A stretch of DNA of 64,000 bases. It comes from Pantoea dispersa. Lineage in GTDB: Bacteria > Pseudomonadota > Gammaproteobacteria > Enterobacterales > Enterobacteriaceae. The translations under genes and the position numbers were made by a program. Below, piece by piece: positions 50,086-60,597 of the stretch. The notes below the pieces were generated by a model that worked only from the letters and a program-made list of their open reading frames with translations, searched no databases and was not told the origin of the DNA. Location of the stretch: contig NZ_SCKT01000003.1 of assembly GCF_014155765.1 (NCBI RefSeq), positions 379,304 to 443,303 on the forward strand, in the 5' to 3' direction. Within the stretch, counting starts at the first letter, position 1. The number at the start of each line of letters is the position of its first letter.

Positions 50086-50122
50086 CAGATTCTCTGGCTG
50101 AGAACATCAGGAAGGAAGGGGG

Positions 50123-50698
50123 TTAACTGGGGTTTTTTGCCAGTACCCGACGCGCTTCGCGGTAGCGGTTTTTCCAGTAACTGTCGTTAAGGCTGGAAAT
50201 CATCACGCCGCTGCTGGTAGACGCGTGTACAAAATTGTCGTTGCCGAGATAGATGCCGACATGGCGACCGGTGGAGCCGGCGCGGAACAGCACTAAATCA
50301 CCCGGACGCAGTTTACTGCGTGAAATCTCTTTACCGCTGTCCTGCTGTTCCGATGTGGAACGCGGCAGCTCTAAACCAAACTGTTCGCGAAAGGTGCGCT
50401 GAACAAAAGCAGAACAGTCAATGCCGCGTTTGGTGTCGCCGCCTAAGCGATAACGCACACCTTTCCAGTCACTGTACTGCTCCATGATGCGGGACTTAAC
50501 GTCCACGTTCTGCACCATTTGTTCAAATTCGTCCTGAGACGCCTGAAGTAAAAAACCATTCTGGTTGTTAACTTCATGATTCTCGTTATTCGCGTTCTGA
50601 CCGTTATGGGTACTGCTACATGCCGATAAGAGGGTTGCTAATGCTACTGCGGGAATAATCCGCCTGAGGTATCTCAGAATTGGTTGAGACTTGACCAT
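50123..50698 (-). CDS. mepS: Murein DD-endopeptidase MepS (Spr)
   Basis: An outer-membrane lipoprotein that cuts peptidoglycan cross-links to allow cell-wall growth; in E. coli it is degraded by NlpI-Prc. The 191-residue precursor has a lipobox ending at Cys27 (LLSACSS) and an NlpC/P60 domain with catalytic Cys95 (GIDCSAF), His145 and His157. Confidence 0.97.
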   Translation of the reverse strand: MVKSQPILRYLRRIIPAVALATLLSACSSTHNGQNANNENHEVNNQNGFLLQASQDEFEQMVQNVDVKSRIMEQYSDWKGVRYRLGGDTKRGIDCSAFVQRTFREQFGLELPRSTSEQQDSGKEISRSKLRPGDLVLFRAGSTGRHVGIYLGNDNFVHASTSSGVMISSLNDSYWKNRYREARRVLAKNPS

Positions 50699-51212
50699 TG
50701 TACGTGTTTTCCTTCGATGTCCTTACGACAGAATGTCGCCAGCCAGATGACAAAACGGGTTGAGATTAATAAGTGCGACCCTCTAAGACAATTCCTTAAT
50801 TACTAAAATGTGTTAATGCACACATTTTTGTTGCTTAAGGTACCGAATTTTATGCTGCACGGTAGTAATCGGAGTTGAGGTTAACCGATTACAGACCGCG
50901 TGGCGAGTGCTTTTATATAAATTTTTATAGGTTTTTTTGATGTGAAATCAATCTGTAACACAACGGTTACTTTATCAACAACTGGTAGCGATTTAAGCGT
51001 CAATTAACCGCAGGAACAGCGGCTAATTCTGGCGCTAAGGGAGATTTTAAGAGGGTTCTGACTGGACAGGCCAGGAATAACGCCATTGTCAGACGATTTG
51101 ACGCATAGGTTTTTCTTTTATCAGAAAACGCTTAGGCCGCTAATAATTTATTGCAGGATTAAATAAGCGCAGGCGATCTTAAAAACAGGGAATAATCGCC
51201 CGCGCTAAACAA
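50699..51212. other. Intergenic region between mepS and lpxT
   Basis: About 510 bp, AT-rich near 50910-51000, with no convincing ORF or RNA. It must contain the mepS promoter and the end of the lpxT transcript. No strong terminator hairpin was found for lpxT by eye. Confidence 0.5.
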
Positions 51213-51920
51213 TTACGACTGGGGTTTATATTTTCCGGGCAGCGAACGATAGAGCCAGTTCACCAGTTTGTCGCTGGCCGGTGTTAATAACCACCAGCTC
51301 AGGCCCACCAGCACCACCGACAGCGAACCGACCGCAATATCGGTAAACCAATGCGCACCCGCCATCACGCGCGGCAGGGAAAAGACCACCACAATCAGCA
51401 GGCCCATCAGGAAGGCGCGGAAGCCGAAATAGCGCCACATAAAGCAGGCGAAGATAATCAGCATCATGCCGTGGTCGCCGGGGAAGCTGTCTCGGGACGC
51501 ATCTTTTGCCGGAATGCCGGTCAGCTCACTGACGCGATGCACGTTATCAAAGAACAGCGTCGGGCTGGCATGCTTAACCGGCAGCAGATGGCCCAGCTGG
51601 TTAAGAATCACCGCCGTCAGCAGCATGGTGATACCAATCGCCAGCATACGACGTCGGCCCTGCGGCGTTTCGCGGCGCCAGAACCACAGATAGAGCAGGC
51701 CCATCGCCAGCAGCGACACCGCATCAAAACCGCGGAAATTGGTGATCGCCACCAGCAGCGCAAAGCCGTGATGGTCGACCATCTGGTCGTTAAAGCCAAA
51801 AAAGATGCCTTTGTCGAGAGCGAACCAGAACCCGTGCTCCGGCGGCAGATACCACGACATAAATAGCATCACACCCAGCGCATTCAGCAGCAGGATGGTG
51901 ATCAAACGAGTAGTGCGCAT
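51213..51920 (-). CDS. lpxT: Kdo2-lipid A phosphotransferase LpxT
   Basis: Adds a second phosphate to lipid A at the 1-position, using undecaprenyl pyrophosphate, on the periplasmic face of the inner membrane. The 235-residue protein has six membrane helices and the PAP2 signature: DSFPGDHG and RVMAGAHWFTD. It matches E. coli LpxT (YeiU). Confidence 0.95.
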   Translation of the reverse strand: MRTTRLITILLLNALGVMLFMSWYLPPEHGFWFALDKGIFFGFNDQMVDHHGFALLVAITNFRGFDAVSLLAMGLLYLWFWRRETPQGRRRMLAIGITMLLTAVILNQLGHLLPVKHASPTLFFDNVHRVSELTGIPAKDASRDSFPGDHGMMLIIFACFMWRYFGFRAFLMGLLIVVVFSLPRVMAGAHWFTDIAVGSLSVVLVGLSWWLLTPASDKLVNWLYRSLPGKYKPQS

Positions 51921-51965
51921 AAAAGTAACTCAAAAAGAAAAAAATAACGGGCAAACCTACCGCAG

Positions 51966-52940
51966 CTAATTTAAACGAATCTTCAACAGGGCAGTCTGCA
52001 AGGCGTTCCAGTCGGCGGCCTGATGGTGGATCAATTCGATACGGCTATCCGGCGGCGTGACCGGGCGCGTTTCGATGAACAGGTCTTCGCCCTGACGGTT
52101 AATGCTGACCAGACCGTCAGCGGTACGCAGCACGCCTTTCACGCGATCCACCGGCGCAAGCCGCGCCCACTCTAAAGCCGGAATAGTATCGAACACCGTG
52201 TCACCATCGAAAATCCAGCCACAGGAAGCATAGCCCTGACCTTCATTTAACGCACGACGCCAGCGCGCTTCGCCTTCCAGTTTCAGCGCCGCCAGCCCCT
52301 GCGGGCGTGACGAATGATGATGATGCGCGGCATCGGGTACCGCACGATCCGCCAATGCCGGCTGACTCAGCAACGCCGGATCAATATTGCCCCAGCTGGC
52401 TTCCACCAGTTGACGGTCGCCCAGATGCTGCTGCTGCCAGCTCGCCAGCCGCTGACGATCTTCCGCATCCCATTTGTCGCTCTTATTGGCGATGATGATG
52501 TCTGCGGCGATCAGCTGGTCGCGAAAGTTTTCATTCTCCGTGACGCGCGTATCGGCTAACTGACGCGGATCGAGCAGCGTCAGCGTGGCGTCCACGCGGA
52601 TCCACGGCTGATAGACCGCCGCGCGCAGCATATTCAGTAACTGTTTGGGATGGCCAAGGCCGGTGGGTTCGATAATCAGGCGGTCCGGCTGAGTCTGCTT
52701 CAGCAGCATATTCAGCCCGACCTGCAGCGGCAGGCCGTTAACACAGCACATGCAGCCGCCGGGGATCTCTTTCAGCGTGGCGCCGCGGTCGGCGAGCAGG
52801 GCGCCGTCAATGCCGATCTCACCAAACTCGTTGACCAGAATGGCCCACTTTTCATTGGCCGGTTTGTGCGCCAGCAGATGTAACAGGGTGGTGGTTTTAC
52901 CGCTACCGAGAAAACCGGTAATCAGGTTCACGCGCGTCAT
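51966..52940 (-). CDS. yeiR: Zinc-binding COG0523 GTPase YeiR
   Basis: A G3E-family metallochaperone-type GTPase, 324 residues. It has Walker A GFLGSGKTT, the metal motif GGCMCC (C-x-C-C), ESTG-like EPTGLGHP and NKSD, followed by a C-terminal CobW domain. A His-rich stretch (AAHHHHSS, near residue 205) separates the domains and may bind zinc. E. coli YeiR binds zinc and aids growth under cadmium or EDTA stress. Confidence 0.93.
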   Translation of the reverse strand: MTRVNLITGFLGSGKTTTLLHLLAHKPANEKWAILVNEFGEIGIDGALLADRGATLKEIPGGCMCCVNGLPLQVGLNMLLKQTQPDRLIIEPTGLGHPKQLLNMLRAAVYQPWIRVDATLTLLDPRQLADTRVTENENFRDQLIAADIIIANKSDKWDAEDRQRLASWQQQHLGDRQLVEASWGNIDPALLSQPALADRAVPDAAHHHHSSRPQGLAALKLEGEARWRRALNEGQGYASCGWIFDGDTVFDTIPALEWARLAPVDRVKGVLRTADGLVSINRQGEDLFIETRPVTPPDSRIELIHHQAADWNALQTALLKIRLN

Positions 52941-53039
52941 GATTTACTCCGTTAAAATAGCCGCGCCGGACAACCGCATCCGGCGCGCAGGCTGTTGTTA
53001 TACTATAACAATCAACCGCCGCCGGAGAAAATCGTGCGC

Positions 53040-53612
53040 TTAATCGGCGCGTCCCATATAGCGACGCTCGGCAATATGGATACGGATGCGATCGCCATTG
53101 CTCAGGTACTCAGGCACCTGAATCGACAGCCCGGTGCTCATGCCCGCCGGTTTGGTGCGCGCACTGGCGGATGCCCCTTTGATGCCAGGTGAGGTATCAA
53201 CAATCTCCATGTCTACCGTCTGCGGCAGTTCCAGCGCCAGCACCTGGCCATCCATGGTGAGCACCTGGATACCGGGAATGCCGCCTTCCGGAATAAACAG
53301 CAGCTCTTCTTCGATCTGATCTTTTTTAAAGCTGTACGGCGTGTAATCTTCGTCATCCATAAACACGTATTCGTCGCCGTCGATGTATGAGAAGGTCACT
53401 GCGCGGCGGCTGAGCTGGATGGCATCAATAATGTCGTCACCCTTGAAGCGCTCTTCTACTTTCAGGCCGGTGCGCACATCGGTGAAACGCATCTTGTACA
53501 GCGTGGCGGCACCGCGCGCGCTTGGGCTCTGGACATCGATATCCTTCACCAGCAACAGTTTACCGTTCCAGGTGACGGCCATTCCTTTTTTGATTTCGTT
53601 TGCCTTTGGCAT
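53040..53612 (-). CDS. efpL: Elongation factor P-like protein EfpL (YeiP)
   Basis: A 190-residue three-domain EF-P paralogue that helps ribosomes through proline-rich and other stalling motifs. The exposed loop is [13 protein letters not shown], with Arg where EF-P has its modified Lys, which marks EfpL. It matches E. coli YeiP in length and ending (ERRYMGRAD). Confidence 0.96.
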   Translation of the reverse strand: MPKANEIKKGMAVTWNGKLLLVKDIDVQSPSARGAATLYKMRFTDVRTGLKVEERFKGDDIIDAIQLSRRAVTFSYIDGDEYVFMDDEDYTPYSFKKDQIEEELLFIPEGGIPGIQVLTMDGQVLALELPQTVDMEIVDTSPGIKGASASARTKPAGMSTGLSIQVPEYLSNGDRIRIHIAERRYMGRAD

Positions 53613-53764
53613 AATGCTTGACTCGCTATAACCAGGTAGATGCGCGCCAACTTACTCGCGCGGTGAAAAACAGGCAAGTGAGGCCGGTGAAAATTGTTGG
53701 TCGCGCATAGAATTCCGCGGTGCAGACTGCTATTGTCGGCCGCTAATCTTTGCAGGAGCGCATG

Positions 53765-54019
53765 ATGTTATGTCGAGACCAGTGCGGTGCCTGTTGCACA
53801 GCCCCTTCCATCTCTTCCCCCATTCCGGGTATGCCTGACGGCAAACCGGCCAATACCCGCTGCGTTCAGCTCGACGAACAGCAGCGCTGCAAAATTTTTG
53901 GCTCGCCGCTGCGTCCGGCGGTGTGTGCCGGTTTACAGCCACAGGCGGAGATGTGCGGCAACAGCCGCGCCGACGCCATGATCTACCTGCTGCAGCTGGA
54001 AGCGGATACCGCGCCCTGA
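53765..54019 (+). CDS. yeiW: YkgJ-family cysteine-cluster protein YeiW
   Basis: An 84-residue zinc- or iron-binding type protein (UPF0153). It has the pattern [10 protein letters not shown], then [31 protein letters not shown] and MCG. ATG at 53765 has AGGAG at 6 nt and gives the family start MLCR; ATG at 53762 and a TTG at 53750 are in frame. It lies next to efpL as in E. coli. Function unknown. Confidence 0.92.
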   Translation: MLCRDQCGACCTAPSISSPIPGMPDGKPANTRCVQLDEQQRCKIFGSPLRPAVCAGLQPQAEMCGNSRADAMIYLLQLEADTAP

Positions 54020-54022
54020 GTT

Positions 54023-54085
54023 AAGCTGACGCGAGCTGAAGAACGTATGCCTTTCACTGACCCCGTTACAGCAACGCGTCAGCTT
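54023..54085. other. Long-arm inverted repeat after yeiW
   Basis: AAGCTGACGCG at 54023-54033 is the exact complement of CGCGTCAGCTT at 54075-54085, with 41 bp between. It starts 4 bp after the yeiW stop. There is no T tract, so it is not a typical terminator. In E. coli setB lies in this interval. Confidence 0.55.
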
Positions 54086-54194
54086 TGCCCGCTGTGAAAA
54101 ATCCTAAATCCGCCGCGAAGTGTGCGGAGCATCAAAAATCTGCTACGCCGATTGCGCATTTTCTTGCCTGTAATCGGGTGCTGTACCATATTCC

Positions 54195-54208
54195 CTGAAA
54201 CGTTTCAG
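54195..54208 (+). promoter_or_regulatory. Cra (FruR) operator O1
   Basis: CTGAAACGTTTCAG is a perfect palindrome and an ideal Cra site, about 90 bp before fruB. Cra represses fru and leaves its sites when fructose 1-phosphate is present. Confidence 0.9.
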
Positions 54209-54260
54209 CGTTGTCCTCCCGGCTAAGTCCGTGTCGCACAGCGTATTTTTTCGCCATCAG

Positions 54261-54275
54261 GCTGAAACGATTCAC
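54261..54275 (+). promoter_or_regulatory. Cra (FruR) operator O2
   Basis: GCTGAAACGATTCAC is a second, less perfect Cra site, 66 bp downstream of O1 and 21 bp before the fruB start codon. Two sites upstream of fruB are also the E. coli arrangement. Confidence 0.8.
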
Positions 54276-54296
54276 TTTCAGCAAGCGAGGAGAAAT

Positions 54297-55427
54297 ATGT
54301 TCCAGCTCGAAGTTCAGGCCATTCACACCGGCGCCAGCGCGTCCGATAAAGAACAGGCCATTCGTCAGGTTGCCGCTGCGCTTACCGCGGCCGGAAATGT
54401 GGCCGAAGGCTACGTCGACGGCATGCTGGCGCGCGAACAGCAAACCACCACCTTTCTCGGCAACGGCATCGCCATTCCGCACGGCACCACCGATACCCGC
54501 GATCTGGTGCTGAAAACCGGCGTGCAGGTTTATCAGTTCCCGCAGGGCGTGGACTGGGGCGATGGCCAGACAGCGTACGTCGCCATCGGCATTGCCGCTA
54601 AATCTGACGAGCACCTCGCGCTGCTGCGCCAGCTGACCCACGTCTTAAGCGATGACAGCATCGCGGAGCAGCTGAAATCTGCCTCTGCTGAAGAGCTGCG
54701 CGCGCTGCTGATGGGTGAAAAGCAGGCCGCTGAATTCCAGTTCGATACGTCGCTGATCGCCACTGACGTGGCCGCCAGCGATCTGATGACGCTGCAGGCG
54801 CTGAACGCCGGTCGTCTGCAGGCGGCCGGTGCCGTTGACGCCAGCTTTGTCGCGGACGTTGTCTCGCACGCGCCGCTCAGCCTCGGTCAGGGCATCTGGC
54901 TGAGCGACAGCACGCACGGCAACCTCAACAGCGCGGTGGCAGTGAGCCGCAGCGCGACGCCGCTGACACATCAGGGCGAACCGGTAGCGCTGCTGCTGAC
55001 GGTCGCCGCCACCGATCAGCGCCCGCTTGAGGTGCTGGGCTACCTCAGCAATCTGCTGCTGAACAAGCAGGCTGAACGCCTTCTGAAGGCGGACGCGGCA
55101 GGTATTCTCGCGCTGCTGACCAGCGAAGTTGATGAAGCTGCGGACGTCTTAACCGCGGAATTCACCATCCGCAACGAGCACGGTCTGCATGCGCGTCCGG
55201 GCACCGCGCTGGTGAGCGTGATCAAGCAGTTCAACAGTGATATCACCGTGACCAATCTCGACGGCAGCGGTAAGCCGGCTAATGGGCGCAGTCTGATGAA
55301 GGTGGTCGCGCTGGGCGTGAAGAAAGGCCATCGTCTGCGTTTCACCGCCAGCGGTGACGATGCGCAGCAGGCACTGCACGCTATCGAAGAAGCCATTAAT
55401 AGCGGTCTGGGCGAGGGGGCAGCATGA
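54297..55427 (+). CDS. fruB: Fructose PTS multiphosphoryl transfer protein FruB (EIIA-FPr)
   Basis: Carries phosphate from enzyme I to the fructose permease without needing HPr. The 376-residue protein equals E. coli FruB: EIIA domain with His62 in [10 protein letters not shown], a linker domain, and an HPr-like domain with the active His in [12 protein letters not shown] (near residue 299). GAGGAGAAAT precedes the ATG at 54297. It overlaps fruK by 4 bases (ATGA). Confidence 0.97.
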   Translation: MFQLEVQAIHTGASASDKEQAIRQVAAALTAAGNVAEGYVDGMLAREQQTTTFLGNGIAIPHGTTDTRDLVLKTGVQVYQFPQGVDWGDGQTAYVAIGIAAKSDEHLALLRQLTHVLSDDSIAEQLKSASAEELRALLMGEKQAAEFQFDTSLIATDVAASDLMTLQALNAGRLQAAGAVDASFVADVVSHAPLSLGQGIWLSDSTHGNLNSAVAVSRSATPLTHQGEPVALLLTVAATDQRPLEVLGYLSNLLLNKQAERLLKADAAGILALLTSEVDEAADVLTAEFTIRNEHGLHARPGTALVSVIKQFNSDITVTNLDGSGKPANGRSLMKVVALGVKKGHRLRFTASGDDAQQALHAIEEAINSGLGEGAA

Positions 55428-56362
55428 GTCGTCGCGTTGCCACTATCACCCTGAACCCGGCGTACGATCTGGTCGGCTACACGCCGGAGATCGAGCGCGG
55501 CGAAGTTAACCTGGTCAAAACCACCGGGCTGCACGCTGCGGGTAAAGGCATCAATGTCGCCAAGGTGCTGAAAGATCTCGGCATCGACGTCACCGTCGGC
55601 GGCTTCCTCGGCAAAGAGAATCAGGACGGCTTTCAGCAGCTGTTCAGCGAACTCGGTATCGCTAACCGTTTTCAGGTGGTGCAGGGCCGTACCCGCATTA
55701 ACGTTAAGCTGACGGAAAAAGACGGCGACGTCACCGACCTCAATTTCTCGGGCTTTGACGTCACGCCCCAGGACTGGGACCGCTTCACCGCCGACTCGCT
55801 GACCTGGCTGGGCCAGTTCGATATGGTGTGTGTCAGCGGCAGCCTGCCAGCCGGCGTTGCGCCAGACGCCTTCACCAAATGGATGAGCGATCTGCGCACC
55901 CACTGCCCATGCATCATTTTTGACAGCAGCCGTGAAGCGCTGGTGGCCGGTCTGAAAGCGGCACCGTGGCTGGTAAAACCCAATCGCCGCGAGCTGGAGA
56001 TCTGGGCCGGCCGCAAGCTGCCGACGCTGCAGGATGTGATTGACGCCGCGCACCAGCTGCGCGAGCAGGGCATTGCCCACGTGGTGATCTCCCTCGGTGC
56101 GGAAGGCGCGCTGTGGGTCAATGCCTCTGGCGAATGGATCGCCAAACCGCCTGCGTGTGAAGTGGTCAGCACCGTAGGCGCCGGAGATTCGATGGTTGGC
56201 GGCCTGATTTATGGCCTGCTGATGCGGGAATCCAGTGAACACACGCTGCGTCTGGCGACGGCGGTGGCGGCCATGGCCGTCAGCCAGAGCAACGTCGGCG
56301 TGACCGATCGTACCCAGTTGGCCGCGATGATGGCGCGCGTCGACTTACAACCCGTTAACTAA
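55424..56362 (+). CDS. fruK: 1-phosphofructokinase FruK
   Basis: PfkB-family kinase that turns fructose 1-phosphate into fructose 1,6-bisphosphate. The 312 residues match E. coli FruK: substrate-binding [15 protein letters not shown], and the catalytic GAGDSMVGG motif near the C-terminus. Its start overlaps the fruB stop, so the two are translationally coupled. Confidence 0.98.
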   Translation: MSRRVATITLNPAYDLVGYTPEIERGEVNLVKTTGLHAAGKGINVAKVLKDLGIDVTVGGFLGKENQDGFQQLFSELGIANRFQVVQGRTRINVKLTEKDGDVTDLNFSGFDVTPQDWDRFTADSLTWLGQFDMVCVSGSLPAGVAPDAFTKWMSDLRTHCPCIIFDSSREALVAGLKAAPWLVKPNRRELEIWAGRKLPTLQDVIDAAHQLREQGIAHVVISLGAEGALWVNASGEWIAKPPACEVVSTVGAGDSMVGGLIYGLLMRESSEHTLRLATAVAAMAVSQSNVGVTDRTQLAAMMARVDLQPVN

Positions 56363-56378
56363 CAGCAGGAGAGCGATA

Positions 56379-58085
56379 ATGAAAACGCTGCTGATAAAAG
56401 ATTCTTCACTCGGCCTGGCATCAGGCCATTTAGCCTCGGAACGTCTGCAGGCGGCGGCAGGGCAGGCAGGACTGACGCTGGTCGACAGCGCCGCGGATGC
56501 CGAACTGGTGCTGGTGATTGGCCAGCAGATTACCGACAACGCGCAGCTCGCCGGCAAGTCCGTTGCCCTCGTGGATGTGCAGCAGGCGCTGCGCGATCCG
56601 CAGGCGGCACTGGCGCTGGCTAAAGATGCGGCGCAACCGTGGCAGCCGGCTGCGGCAACCCCGGCGACACCGGCGACAAGTGCACCGGCGCAGAGCGCCG
56701 GGCAGAAACGTATTGTGGCCGTCACTGCCTGTCCGACCGGCGTGGCGCATACCTTCATGGCAGCCGAGGCGATTGAGGCGGAAGCCAGCAAACGCGGCTG
56801 GTGGGTAAAAGTGGAAACCCGCGGCTCAGTCGGCGCCGGCAACCCGATCACCCCGGAAGAAGTGGCGGCGGCCGATCTGGTGATCGTTGCGGCGGATATC
56901 GACGTTGACCTGGCGAAATTTGCCGGCAAGCCGATGTACCGCACCTCCACCAGTCTGGCGCTGAAGAAAACCGCACAGGAGCTGGATAAAGCGCAGGCGG
57001 AAGCCAAAGTCTGGCAGCCTTCCGGCAACCAGGCGGCAGCCAGCCAGAGCGACAGCAAAGAGAAAGCCGGTGCCTATCGGCATCTGCTGACCGGCGTATC
57101 TTATATGCTGCCGATGGTGGTCGCCGGCGGTCTGAGCATTGCGCTGTCATTCGCCTTTGGGATTACCGCGTTTAAAGAGCAGGGCACCTTAGCCGCGGCG
57201 CTGATGCAGATCGGTGGCGGCAGCGCCTTTGCGCTGATGGTGCCGGTGCTGGCGGGCTTTATCGCCTTCTCGATTGCTGACCGTCCGGGCCTGACGCCGG
57301 GTCTGATTGGCGGCATGATTGCCACCAGCATCAACGCCGGTTTCCTTGGCGGCATTATCGCCGGTTTCATCGCCGGTTACGCCGCGAAACTACTGAGCAG
57401 CAAAGTGAAGCTGCCGCAAAGTATGGAAGCGCTGAAGCCGATTCTGATCATTCCGCTGGTGGCCAGTCTGATTACCGGCCTGCTGATGATTTACGTGGTA
57501 GGCAAACCGGTTGCCGGCATCATGAGCGGCCTGACCAGCTGGCTGGCGAACATGGGCACTGCTAACGCGGTCCTGCTGGGCGCGATTCTGGGCGGCATGA
57601 TGTGTACCGACATGGGCGGTCCGGTGAACAAAGTGGCTTACGCGTTTGGTGTCGGTCTGCTGAGTTCGCAAACCTACGCGCCGATGGCCGCGATCATGGC
57701 GGCCGGTATGGTGCCACCGCTGGCGATGGGGCTGGCAACGCTGGTAGCGCGTCGTAAGTTCAATAAAGGTCAGCAGGAGGGCGGTAAAGCCGCGCTGGTA
57801 CTCGGCCTGTGCTTTATCTCCGAAGGTGCCATTCCGTTTGCGGCGCGTGATCCGATGCGCGTGTTGCCATGCTGTATCGTGGGTGGCGCAGTGACCGGTG
57901 CGATCTCCATGGCGATGGGTGCCAAACTGATGGCGCCGCACGGCGGGCTGTTCGTCCTGCTGATTCCAGGCGCCATTACGCCGGTACTGGGTTACCTGCT
58001 GGCGATTGTGATTGGTACGCTGATTGCGGGTCTGGGCTATGCGATTCTGAAACGTCCGGAAGAGGAACTGGTCAAAGCCGCGTAA
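56379..58085 (+). CDS. fruA: Fructose PTS permease FruA (EIIB'BC)
   Basis: Imports fructose and phosphorylates it to fructose 1-phosphate. The 568-residue protein has an N-terminal degenerate IIB' domain (about 1-100), an Ala/Pro-rich linker, the IIB domain with active cysteine in VTACPTGVAHTFMAAE, and a IIC membrane domain from about residue 230 (GGPVNKVAYAFG and the FISEGAIPFAARDP motif). It is the last gene of fruBKA, 16 bp after fruK, and is followed by a strong terminator. Confidence 0.97.
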   Translation: MKTLLIKDSSLGLASGHLASERLQAAAGQAGLTLVDSAADAELVLVIGQQITDNAQLAGKSVALVDVQQALRDPQAALALAKDAAQPWQPAAATPATPATSAPAQSAGQKRIVAVTACPTGVAHTFMAAEAIEAEASKRGWWVKVETRGSVGAGNPITPEEVAAADLVIVAADIDVDLAKFAGKPMYRTSTSLALKKTAQELDKAQAEAKVWQPSGNQAAASQSDSKEKAGAYRHLLTGVSYMLPMVVAGGLSIALSFAFGITAFKEQGTLAAALMQIGGGSAFALMVPVLAGFIAFSIADRPGLTPGLIGGMIATSINAGFLGGIIAGFIAGYAAKLLSSKVKLPQSMEALKPILIIPLVASLITGLLMIYVVGKPVAGIMSGLTSWLANMGTANAVLLGAILGGMMCTDMGGPVNKVAYAFGVGLLSSQTYAPMAAIMAAGMVPPLAMGLATLVARRKFNKGQQEGGKAALVLGLCFISEGAIPFAARDPMRVLPCCIVGGAVTGAISMAMGAKLMAPHGGLFVLLIPGAITPVLGYLLAIVIGTLIAGLGYAILKRPEEELVKAA

Positions 58086-58102
58086 CGGCAGCCAGGAACA
58101 AC

Positions 58103-58128
58103 AAAGGGAGCCGCGGCTCCCTTTTTTT
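58103..58128 (+). terminator. fru operon terminator
   Basis: AAAGGGAGCC pairs with GGCTCCCTTT around GC and is followed by a T run, 18 bp after the fruA stop. Confidence 0.93.
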
Positions 58129-58155
58129 ATTGGCGACAGGCCCCGGTGAAACCCG

Positions 58156-59001
58156 TTACGCCTGCTGCTCGGCCTTCAGCCAGGCAATTTCATCCTTCCA
58201 GATATCCGGATTGATGGTTTCGAGAATCATCGGGATACCGTCAAAACGCGCATCCTTCATCAGCCAGCTAAACGCGGTCTTGCCAATGTTGCCCTCGCCG
58301 AGGCTGTGATGGCGATCCACGCGGCTGCCGAGCGTGCTTTTGGCATCGTTAAGGTGCATACCGCGCAGATACTGAAAGCCCACCACGCGCTCAAACTCGG
58401 CAAAGGTAGCTTCACAGGCGGCTTCGCTGCGTAAATCATATCCGCCAGCGAAGGCATGGCAGGTGTCGATGCATACGCCGACGCGCGACTTATCCTCGAC
58501 GTGGTCAATAATCGCCGCGAGGTGTTCAAAGCGGAAACCGAGGTTGCTGCCCTGACCGGCGGTATTCTCAATCACCGCTACCACGTTGTGGGTTTTATCC
58601 AGCGCAATGTTGATCGACTCGGCGATGCGCTTCAGGCAGGCATCTTCATCAATCTGCTGCAGGTGGCTGCCGGGATGGAAGTTGAGCAGCGTCAGACCAA
58701 GCTGTTCGGCGCGCTGCATCTCATCGATAAACGCCTCGCGCGATTTCTCCAGCGCGTCCATCACCGGGTGACCGAGGTTAATCAGATAGCTGTCGTGCGG
58801 CAGGATTTGCGCGGCGCTAAAGTTGTATTGATCGCAGGCGGTTTTAAAAGCGTCGATCACCTGCGCAGAGAGCGGCGCGGCTTTCCACTGGCGCTGATTT
58901 TTAGTGAACAGCGCAAAGGCTGTGGCTTCGATTTCATGGGCCCGGATCACTGCCTGGTCTACGCCGCCGGATGCGCTTACGTGTGCGCCGATATATTTCA
59001 T
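58156..59001 (-). CDS. nfo: Endonuclease IV
   Basis: AP endonuclease of base-excision repair with 3'-diesterase activity. The 281-residue TIM-barrel protein (285 in E. coli) holds the zinc-ligand motifs [33 protein letters not shown] and [22 protein letters not shown], cited here by their key parts. [13 protein letters not shown] at 59001 is the family start. In E. coli nfo belongs to the SoxRS regulon; no sox box was identified here. Confidence 0.97.
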   Translation of the reverse strand: MKYIGAHVSASGGVDQAVIRAHEIEATAFALFTKNQRQWKAAPLSAQVIDAFKTACDQYNFSAAQILPHDSYLINLGHPVMDALEKSREAFIDEMQRAEQLGLTLLNFHPGSHLQQIDEDACLKRIAESINIALDKTHNVVAVIENTAGQGSNLGFRFEHLAAIIDHVEDKSRVGVCIDTCHAFAGGYDLRSEAACEATFAEFERVVGFQYLRGMHLNDAKSTLGSRVDRHHSLGEGNIGKTAFSWLMKDARFDGIPMILETINPDIWKDEIAWLKAEQQA

Positions 59002-59057
59002 GCCGCTCTCCTGAATGGGCGATTGCTGATGCAAAACGCCCATGATAGCGGATGCGC

Positions 59058-60104
59058 TTACGCCATGAAATGTTGCACCAGCACATTCAGTGCGCCGCCG
59101 CCAAGAATCAGCCAGATAAACATCAGCAGACCAAGCAGCAGCGGTTTGACGCCCGCCTGCTTCAGCGCGCCGAAACGGGTGGTTAAGCCCAGCGCCGCCA
59201 TCGCCATCGCCAGCAGCAGATTCGCCAGCTGATTCAGTCCCGACACCACCGGCGGTGGCAGCAGGTGCAGCGAGTTAAACAGCGCCACCACAATAAACAA
59301 CAGGGCAAACCACGGAAAGCGGATCGGCTGCTGTGCCTGACGCTGGTGGCTGCGCTGGCGCTGCAGCCAGCTGCCGAGGATCAGCAGAAACGGTGCCAGC
59401 ATCATCACCCGCAGCATCTTGGCGATCACCGCCGTGTTCTCCGTTTCCGCGCCCATTGCATGGCCAGCCGCCACCACCTGCGCCACTTCGTGTAGCGTCG
59501 AGCCGGTAAAGACGCCAAAGTGCTGCGCGCTGACCTGCGGCAGCAGCGTCCAGAGAAACGGGTACAGCACAATGCCGACGGTGCCAAACAGCACCACGGT
59601 GGCCACCGCGACCGCCACTTTCGACGGTGCGGCTTTGATCACCGGTTCACTTGCCAGCACCGCTGCCGCACCGCAAATGCTGCTGCCGGCACCAATCAGC
59701 CACACGGTTTCGCGATCCATTTTCAGTACACGGATGCCGATCAGGCAGGTGATCAGAAAGGTTGAGCTTAGCACCAGCACATCAATCAGCACGCCGCTGA
59801 CGCCGACATCGGCGATCTGCTGCACGGTGATGCGGAAGCCGTAAAGAATGATGCCGAGTCGCAGCAGTCGCTGTTTGGCCAGCAGCACCCCACTGTCGCA
59901 CGGGGTCGCAACGCGGGGATACAGGCTATTACCCAGCACGATGCCGATAATGATGGCCAGCGTCAGCGCGCCGAATCCCGCGCCCGCCAGCCACGGCTGA
60001 CTGGCCAGCCACGCGGCACCTGCGGCGATGGCGGCGGTCAGCAGCAGTCCCGGCAGCCAGCGATGAACATGAAAAGGGGTTTTGTTGACGCTTAGTTCAG
60101 CCAT
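59058..60104 (-). CDS. yeiH: UPF0324 membrane protein YeiH
   Basis: A 348-residue protein with about ten membrane helices, close to E. coli YeiH (349 aa): [16 protein letters not shown] and [14 protein letters not shown] are the diagnostic loops. The family is thought to export anions such as sulfite or related compounds, and in E. coli it is controlled by the neighbouring LysR regulator YeiE. It diverges from the DUF1232-yeiE unit. Confidence 0.94.
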   Translation of the reverse strand: MAELSVNKTPFHVHRWLPGLLLTAAIAAGAAWLASQPWLAGAGFGALTLAIIIGIVLGNSLYPRVATPCDSGVLLAKQRLLRLGIILYGFRITVQQIADVGVSGVLIDVLVLSSTFLITCLIGIRVLKMDRETVWLIGAGSSICGAAAVLASEPVIKAAPSKVAVAVATVVLFGTVGIVLYPFLWTLLPQVSAQHFGVFTGSTLHEVAQVVAAGHAMGAETENTAVIAKMLRVMMLAPFLLILGSWLQRQRSHQRQAQQPIRFPWFALLFIVVALFNSLHLLPPPVVSGLNQLANLLLAMAMAALGLTTRFGALKQAGVKPLLLGLLMFIWLILGGGALNVLVQHFMA

Positions 60105-60160
60105 AATACGCTTCTCCTCAGTGAGGCTTTAGCGTGCGCCTGGCTGGCTTAAAAGTGAAA

Positions 60161-60182
60161 TTGATAATATATTTATAATCAA
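60161..60182. promoter_or_regulatory. Near-palindrome between yeiH and the yeiE unit
   Basis: A 22-bp AT-rich sequence starting TTGATAAT and ending TAATCAA, with 9 of 11 position pairs complementary. It contains TATAAT at 60174-60179, a good -10 for the forward genes. It is a plausible binding site for the LysR-type YeiE, but that is inference. Confidence 0.5.
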
Positions 60183-60210
60183 CCGGAATAAGTGATAAGG
60201 AAGGGCAACA

Positions 60211-60588
60211 ATGTTCATGCGCTTGCGCCGCTGGGCGAAGCTCATCAAACGGGACGTGCTGACGCTGTGGTTTGCCTGTCGCGATCCGCGTACGCCGTGG
60301 TGGTTTAAGCTGCTGGCGTTTGGCATCGTCGCTTATGCGCTCAGCCCCATCGATCTGATTCCGGACTTCATCCCGATTATTGGCCTGCTGGATGACGCGA
60401 TTATCATCCCGCTTGGCGTGATGGTCCTGCTGCGTCTGCTGCCGCGCGACGTGCGCATCAGCAGCGCCGAACGCGCCGAGGTGCAACGGGCGCGCGGCAA
60501 AAAGATCGTCAGCTGGAGCGGCCTGATTCTGATGCTGCTGATCTGGCTGGCGGTGGTGATCTATCTGGTGAAGCGGTACGCCATGTAA
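60211..60588 (+). CDS. DUF1232 (YkvA-type) membrane protein
   Basis: A 125-residue inner-membrane protein with the DUF1232 core ALSPIDLIPDFIPIIGLLDD, a second hydrophobic helix (VMVLLRLLP) and a last helix near the C-terminus. Function of the family is not established. AAGGAAGGG precedes the ATG. It is inserted between yeiH and yeiE, 9 bp before yeiE and on the same strand, a place where E. coli has no gene, so it is probably cotranscribed with the regulator. Confidence 0.87.
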   Translation: MFMRLRRWAKLIKRDVLTLWFACRDPRTPWWFKLLAFGIVAYALSPIDLIPDFIPIIGLLDDAIIIPLGVMVLLRLLPRDVRISSAERAEVQRARGKKIVSWSGLILMLLIWLAVVIYLVKRYAM

Positions 60589-60597
60589 GGAGCACGC

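Noticed and set aside
55040-56242. 400-codon frame opposite fruB/fruK
   Set aside because: Spans the junction of two real genes in the reverse strand; no protein features.
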